Below are positions 58,561 through 64,000 of a stretch of 64,000 nucleotides of DNA, piece by piece. Source of the DNA: Malus domestica (taxonomy: Eukaryota > Streptophyta > Magnoliopsida > Rosales > Rosaceae). The stretch covers positions 1,557,501 to 1,621,500 of the forward strand of contig NC_091668.1 of the NCBI RefSeq assembly GCF_042453785.1. The letters are read 5' to 3'. Within the stretch, counting starts at the first letter, position 1, and every line of letters begins with the position of its first letter. The notes under the pieces were generated by a model. It was not told the DNA's origin. It did no database searches and was given only the letters and a program-made list of their open reading frames with translations. The position numbers and the translations under genes were made by a program.

Positions 58561-61230
58561 ATGGAGAATTTTACAATTCCCTGCAAATCAAGCCCTCCAA
58601 CGGCCATCGTTCCCCCCAAATTTAGCAACCCATCTGAATTCTCACCACGACAAACCAAACCCACAATCTCTTTTTCCAGAAAAACCCTCCCAAAATGCTC
58701 AGACTCTCACTTGAATTACCTCTGCAAGAATGGCGAGCTCACCAAGGCCGTCACGGTTCTTGAATCCATTGCCAAAAGTGGGTCGAAGGTAACTTCCACT
58801 ACCTACATGAATTTACTTCAATCTTGCATTGACACCAATTGTATTCAACTGGGTCGGAAGATCCATGAGCGTATTGATGTAGTTGAGGAATTGAACCCTT
58901 TTGTTGAAACGAAGTTGGTGAGTATGTATGCGAAATGCGGGTTTTTGGATGATGCGCGCAAGGTATTCTACGCAATGCGTGAGAGAAATTTGTACTCTTG
59001 GTCTGCCATGATCGGTGCGTGTGTCAGAGACCAGAGGTGGAAAGAGGTGGTGGAGCTTTTTTACTCGATGATGAGAGATGGGGTTTTGCCGGATTACTTT
59101 CTGTTTCCTAAGATATTGCAGGCTTGTGGGAATTGTAGGAATTTAGAGGCCACAAAATTGATACATTCCATTGTGGTTCGGTGTAACTTGAGTAGTTGTA
59201 GTCAAGTGAACAATTCGATACTGGCAGTGTACGCAAAGTGTGGAAAATTGAAGTGGGCAAGGAGGTTTTTTGACGACATGGATGAGAAGGATGGGGTGAG
59301 TTGGAATGCAATTATATCTGGTTATTGCCACAAAGGTGAGACTGAAGAAGCACAGAGACTGTTTGATGCGATGAGCAAAGAAGGGATTGAACCGGGGTTG
59401 GTAACTTGGAATACATTGATTGCTAGTCATAACCAGTTAGGGCATTGTGATGTCGCTATGGAACTGATGAGGAGGATGGAGAGCTGTGGGATAACTCCTG
59501 ATGTATATACTTGGACTTCTATGATTTCGGGGTTTGCTCAAAACAACAGGAAAATTCAGTCTTTGGATTTGTTGAAGAAGATGCTTTTGGCAGGGGTACA
59601 ACCAAATGGGATTACAATCACTAGTGCAATCTCAGCTTGCACATCTTTAAAATCACTCAACAAAGGGTTGGAAATCTATTCTATTGCTATAAAGATGGGT
59701 TTCATTGATGACGTACTGGTCGGAAATGCGCTCATTGGTATGTTTTCAAAATGTGGGGAACTGGAAGCTGCTCAGAAGGTCTTTGTTAGGATCCCAGAGA
59801 AAGATGTCTATACCTGGAACTCAATGATAGGAGGATATTGCCAAGCTAGATACTGTGGTAAGGCCTATGAACTATTCATGAAGATGCAGGAATCAGATGT
59901 GCATCCCAATGCTGTGACCTGGAATGTGATGATCACAGGATACATGCAGAGCGGAGATGCAGATCAAGCAATGGACCTCTTCCAAAGGATGGAAAAAGAC
60001 GGGAAAGCTAAACGAAATACAGCATCTTGGAACTCTCTTGTCTCTGGCTACCTGCAACTTGGGGAGAAAGACAAGGCACTTGGGGTATTCAGGCAGATGC
60101 AGGCCTACTGTGTTAATCCCAATTCTGTTACTATATTGAGTGTCCTGCCTGCTTGTGCGAATTTAGTTGCCACGAAAAAGGTGAAAGAGATCCATGGTAG
60201 TGTATTGCGTAGAAATTTGGAGTCCTTAGTCCCTGTTGCAAATTCCTTGATAGACACCTATGCCAAATCGGGAAATATAGCATATTCAAGATTCATATTT
60301 GATAGAATGCCATCCAAAGATATCATCACTTGGAACTCACTAATTTCTGGTTATGTCTTGCATGGTCTTTCAGACATTGCACTTGACCTTTTTGATCAGC
60401 TGAAGAAGTTGGGCTTTAAACGAAATAGAGGTACCTTTGCAAGTATCATATATGCATACAGTCTTGCTGGAATGGTAGACGAGGGGAGACAAGCTTTTTA
60501 CAGCATCACTGAAGACTATCAAATCATACCAGGTCTAGAACATTATTCAGCTATGATAGATCTTTTCGGGCGTTCAGGTAGGCTTCAAGAAGCAATGCAG
60601 TTTGTTGAAGATATGCCCATAGAACCAGACTCCTCTATTTGGGCTGCCTTATTTACAGCATGTAGGATTCATGGGAATCTTGCCTTGGCAGTTCGTGTGG
60701 GGGAGCATTTACTCGACTTGGAACCAGGGAATATTTTGATTCAACAGTTACTGTTACAGGCATATGCACTATGTGGGAAGTCTGAGGATACTTCAAAATT
60801 GAGAAAGTTCGGTCGAGATGCTGCAATAAAGAAATTTACTGGGCAGTGCTGGATTGAGTTCAAGAACTCGGTGCATATGTACACTGCAGGTGACAGGTCG
60901 AAGTTATGCTCAAACTTTCTAAATTCGTGGTTACAAAACATAGACGAAAAAGCAAAGAGACCTGATTTTTGTAATGAGCTTTGTGTTGAGGAAGAAGAGG
61001 GGGGTATTAGCTGGGTCCATAGTGAAAACCTTGCATTTGCTTTTGCTCTCATTGGCTCCCCAAGTGTACCCCGAAGTATTAGGATGGTGAAAAATCTGAG
61101 AATGTGTGGAGACTGCCACAGGACAGCCAAGTATATATCTATGGCTTTTGGGTGTGATATATATTTGAGTGACCCAAAGTCGTTTCACCATTTTAGTAAT
61201 GGCCATTGTTCTTGTGGTGACTATTGGTAG
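58561..61230 (+). CDS. PLS-class pentatricopeptide repeat protein with DYW domain
   Basis: One intronless exon encodes 889 residues. A Ser/Pro-rich N-terminus looks like an organelle-targeting peptide. It is followed by a long run of PPR motifs of varying length (for example VETKLVSMYAKCGFLDDARK, VSWNAIISGYCHKGETEEAQ, TWNVMITGYMQSGDADQAMD), then the E region and a complete DYW domain. The deaminase-like zinc motif is HSE at residues 820-822 and CGDCH at 849-853, and the protein ends in DYW. Such proteins bind organellar transcripts and perform or support C-to-U RNA editing; the target cannot be predicted here without a PPR-code calculation. From memory it corresponds to Arabidopsis At1g19720 (DYW7, about 894 residues), which neighbours the same lectin gene. 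Confidence 0.95.
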   Translation: MENFTIPCKSSPPTAIVPPKFSNPSEFSPRQTKPTISFSRKTLPKCSDSHLNYLCKNGELTKAVTVLESIAKSGSKVTSTTYMNLLQSCIDTNCIQLGRKIHERIDVVEELNPFVETKLVSMYAKCGFLDDARKVFYAMRERNLYSWSAMIGACVRDQRWKEVVELFYSMMRDGVLPDYFLFPKILQACGNCRNLEATKLIHSIVVRCNLSSCSQVNNSILAVYAKCGKLKWARRFFDDMDEKDGVSWNAIISGYCHKGETEEAQRLFDAMSKEGIEPGLVTWNTLIASHNQLGHCDVAMELMRRMESCGITPDVYTWTSMISGFAQNNRKIQSLDLLKKMLLAGVQPNGITITSAISACTSLKSLNKGLEIYSIAIKMGFIDDVLVGNALIGMFSKCGELEAAQKVFVRIPEKDVYTWNSMIGGYCQARYCGKAYELFMKMQESDVHPNAVTWNVMITGYMQSGDADQAMDLFQRMEKDGKAKRNTASWNSLVSGYLQLGEKDKALGVFRQMQAYCVNPNSVTILSVLPACANLVATKKVKEIHGSVLRRNLESLVPVANSLIDTYAKSGNIAYSRFIFDRMPSKDIITWNSLISGYVLHGLSDIALDLFDQLKKLGFKRNRGTFASIIYAYSLAGMVDEGRQAFYSITEDYQIIPGLEHYSAMIDLFGRSGRLQEAMQFVEDMPIEPDSSIWAALFTACRIHGNLALAVRVGEHLLDLEPGNILIQQLLLQAYALCGKSEDTSKLRKFGRDAAIKKFTGQCWIEFKNSVHMYTAGDRSKLCSNFLNSWLQNIDEKAKRPDFCNELCVEEEEGGISWVHSENLAFAFALIGSPSVPRSIRMVKNLRMCGDCHRTAKYISMAFGCDIYLSDPKSFHHFSNGHCSCGDYW

Positions 61231-62465
61231 AGAGGTCATCATGGAAAATCATCAAAGGCCAAAGTTGAAAGATCAGGTGCAGCGAAACGGGGCTTGTTAA
61301 AGGCACTATTGCAGCTAACATTCAACTTCATTTTGTATAGTCACATCAACTCCAATCCGTCAACATTTTTTAGTTTGAAGCCAAACTTAGGCTTCGCTGT
61401 AGCTCTGTAACTCGGCCGCAAGAGCAGATTCAATACCAATGTTTAGAGAGAAGCCTTCGATCCTCTTCGTTGTGCAGAACTCAGCCTGCTCCAATTTGAC
61501 CAGGCTCACCCCTGAATATCTAGGAGGGGGAAGCCAATCAAGGAGCACAGTTTGCCTAGAGGATTTGTAAGACTTTTGGGTTTAGGTGAGGGCCCTTTTT
61601 TCTTTCTGATATTCTTTGTATACAAAAAAAAAAAAAACATTATTTAATTAGCATTAAGCATTGCTTGGACATGTTTCACATTTTCCCTCCCCATGTAACA
61701 ACTCATTCATACTGAAAAGATCAATTGATGTGAAGCGTATGGATAAACGTATGTGTCAGCTTGTGATTTGCAGGTTAGAGAAATGACCAGCTATGCTTCC
61801 CTAAAAAGCATGGCATGAGCTCCTCGGAAGCCCTCCTACTCCAAGGCCAAACTACTCATTGACGGGTTTGGATCTGTTTTGTTCTTCTATTGGGTCAACT
61901 TCTCATGAAGTCCGTTACAAACAGCATAGTATCCACAAAGAACAAACTTTTTCCCCAGAATAAAGTTAATTTCTGCGTATGATCTTTGCTCAGCTTAGGT
62001 TCCCTCTCTTTTTTTGGTCAATGTTGGAGCTTGGAATCAGATTTCATTTCTGTACAAACCCACTTAATCTTTTTATGGCATATATGTGTCGTTAATCTGC
62101 TATCGCCAGTCCAAACCAGTCCAATCCAATCCAATCCTAACCTTCGCTCGACCTACCTTATTTGCCTTGGATTTTAATTTGATCATTGATAGATTACTGC
62201 ATTTATCCTTGTTGCTGGTTGAAAGTTGAATGCAGGCCTCTTAAGATTTGGAATGCTGAGGAAGCTGTGAAATATACATCCCAAAAACCCAAATCACCAC
62301 CTCTCACAAGTTACTTGCATGGCAAGCATCCGGATGAAGATTGCCGAGGACATTGCGGAGATGGATCATCCAATTTGGTTTATGCCGAAAACGTTAACAG
62401 AAAAATTAAGATTAATCAGAAGAAAGTAATGTACAAATTGTATTGGTGATCCTGTGTTTGTCCAG
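61231..62465. other. Downstream flank of the PPR gene
   Basis: No gene was recognised with confidence. A frame at 62186-62449 has no motif that I know. The final 75 bases before 62466 resemble the lectin intron upstream of exon 6, and they belong to the duplicated lectin fragment. Confidence 0.45.
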
Positions 62466-62692
62466 GTTGGTTATGGGGTGGTAAAAGAGCTAGACGGGCA
62501 CTTGTGTGGACTGGTACCTTGGGGCGGAGGTGGAGGCAGATCATGGGATGACGGAGTGTTTTCTGGTATCAGCAGATTCATTTGACAAGAACAGCAGACG
62601 GTGTTTGCTCAATCCACATTGAGTACGATCGAAACGGCCAATTCATCTGGTCTGTTAGGCATGGAGGCAATGGAGGAAATTCCTCACGTCGT
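62466..62692 (+). pseudogene. Orphan jacalin-domain exon (copy of lectin exon 6)
   Basis: It aligns by eye along its length to exon 6 of the lectin gene (56896-57117), including the preceding acceptor and the following donor (CGT|GTAATA). It reads VPWGGGGGRSWDDGVFSGI, then HLTRTADGVCSIHIEYDRNG and FIWSVRHGGNGG in a shifted frame. One base is missing after GGTATCAG, so the exon is frameshifted, and six bases are added near the start. The partner exons were not found, so it is a decayed remnant of a duplicated lectin gene beyond the PPR gene. Confidence 0.88.
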
Positions 62693-63012
62693 GTAATAAT
62701 CCTTTATCTATCTTCATTCTATTTGGTTTGATTTTTTACGGGCCTAAGTAACAATCCTTAATTAAGGTGACGGCTATGGAGACCATAGGTTATTTATCTT
62801 AATGGGCCAAGTTCTCTTAGACCTTTGGTTCAGTCGTGTCGATATTTAGCAAGGTATGTTGAAAGAAAAAAAGAAAGAATTGTATCCACTTTGAAGGTTA
62901 AAAAGTGGATTAATACATAAGGAAACTCACATTTTTCCTATCATTAGAAAAATAGTAGGGTTGAAAGATATATGTTTCATCATGTCTAATCTCCTTTTAA
63001 TAATTGACAAAA

Positions 63013-63160
63013 AATAATTCACGTCTTCAACATACATTGAGTTTTATGTACCGAACAAGCTCTTAATGAGTAATCTAATCCAATTCAATAATTCACGTCT
63101 TTAACATACATTGAGTTTGATGCACCGAACAAGCTCTTAATAAGTAATCTAATCTAATTA
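63013..63160. repeat. 74-bp direct tandem duplication
   Basis: Units start with AATAATTCACGTCT at 63013 and 63087. They share AACATACATTGAGTTT, CCGAACAAGCTCTTAAT and GTAATCTAATC, with a handful of differences. Confidence 0.9.
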
Positions 63161-63525
63161 TAGAATTGAATAGTAATGTATAACTCATTATTCAAGTTGC
63201 ACACCAATTTTCATTCGTGACGTAATCCACCATTCCTTAAATGTAATAAGTTATCAAATTCAATCCAATCATACATGACAAACATAATCGGGTCGTCGTT
63301 TTGGAAAAGTATGAATGGATTTAGCTAGCTAACCTAACTTTTTAAGAAAAAGTAATGCTGATGGTGAGAATTTCAGGTAAAGTTGATTTAGAGAATGACA
63401 TATTAGTGAAAGTTTGCTGCTGTGGCTGTACATTCACCAACTCAATGCCATACACAGTTGTAAAGCCAAACTTTAATCAGAAACCGTGCATGCATGTATA
63501 TGATGTCAAACTGCACCACCATCAC

Positions 63526-63700
63526 AAGAAATTTTTAGTTGTGACAGGAACACAAGTGATACACCATGTGTTTTAATAGGAGTGGTAGGAAATTTTATTT
63601 TTTAAATTATTAACTTTTTAGCACACATATCCCATAATTTGTATAATAACACGTGATGTACTATCTCATGTATCGATTACACTGAAAAATCTCTCTACCA
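63526..63700. repeat. MITE-like repeat, copy 3 of 3
   Basis: Direct-orientation copy of 1113-1290: ACAAGTGATACACCATGTG, TTATTAACTTTTTAGCACAC, CACGTGATGTACTATCTC and CGATTACACTGAAAAATC occur in the same order. Confidence 0.65.
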
Positions 63701-64000
63701 CCACTAGTGTCATCGCTCAACAAGTGACGCAAAGCAATTGGGAGAATAATATAAATAGAAAGAAACAAATTTGACTAGATCATCAACTGCTTTTGATTAA
63801 TTAATTAAACATTTTTTTAGGTAAGTACTTGAAGTAATTATTTATCAAAATTTTTTTTTGTTTTTTTCTTTATCAAGTGCTTTTATATTATCTTTCTTAG
63901 ATTTTATACTTACATATGAAGCCAAAGAGAAAAAAATTATAGAACTTTGGAAACCTAGCTAAAAGGTTTTCCATTTTGTGCAATAAACTATTAGGTTTGT

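Larger units (their letters stand above)
62693..64000. other. Gene-free right end of the window
   Basis: AT-rich, with a direct 74-bp duplication at 63013-63160 and a MITE-like copy at 63526-63700. A frame at 63355-63576 overlaps that MITE and is not supported as a gene. Confidence 0.5.

Overview
This window is plant nuclear DNA, most likely from a rosid tree of the Rosaceae (apple/pear type). The evidence is intron-rich plant genes with GT-AG introns, AT-rich spacers, a Cassandra TRIM element, a tRNA-type SINE family and many small MITEs. I assigned the family from gene and repeat style, not from a database search, so the genus is not settled. There is no bacterial-type operon structure.

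Layout, left to right. WAT1, a tonoplast auxin transporter homologue, lies at 2252-5367 (+). A foldback Mutator-like element is at 6872-7884. An NPF (NRT1/PTR) transporter at 8057-12056 (-) has introns filled with MITEs and a SINE. A locally duplicated block at 12610-20235 carries a wrecked DREB2D copy, a decayed purple acid phosphatase gene and an intact single-exon DREB2D gene (18250-19041, -). A repeat-rich spacer follows. Next come an Obg-family GTPase gene that looks broken (22998-26110, -) and an intact LisH/CTLH (RanBPM-type) gene (26714-28732, -). A second, larger foldback Mutator-like element is at 29405-30752. A hAT-type element with perfect 8-bp target duplications (31075-33309) holds a complete nested Cassandra TRIM and an unexplained GC-richer stretch.

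The right half is gene-rich. It holds an XBCP3-like granulin-bearing papain protease (34503-36885, +), a single-exon LON-substrate-binding-domain protein (37584-38429, -), a thioredoxin h (40996-42867, +), an 18-exon GH35 beta-galactosidase with a lectin tail (43587-48301, -), a copia reverse-transcriptase relic (51063-51780), a three-domain jacalin-related lectin (54657-57591, +), an intronless PLS-DYW pentatricopeptide protein (58561-61230, +) and an orphan decayed jacalin exon (62466-62692, +).

The genes do not form one pathway. From memory, the order resembles Arabidopsis chromosome 1: WAT1 and DREB2D neighbour each other at At1g75500/At1g75490, and lectin, DYW protein, Trx h4 and LON-domain protein sit at At1g19715-At1g19740. 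The window is therefore best read as a conserved syntenic block expanded by transposons and local duplication. For the intact multi-exon genes I placed exon boundaries by hand, and the summed exon lengths close in frame (WAT1 406 aa, NPF 569 aa, CTLH 215 aa, XBCP3 444 aa, Trx 127 aa, BGAL 852 aa, lectin 665 aa). I found no convincing new biological system. The most unusual items are the two foldback elements with homopurine/homopyrimidine interiors, the nested hAT composite and the shuffled DREB2D duplicate.
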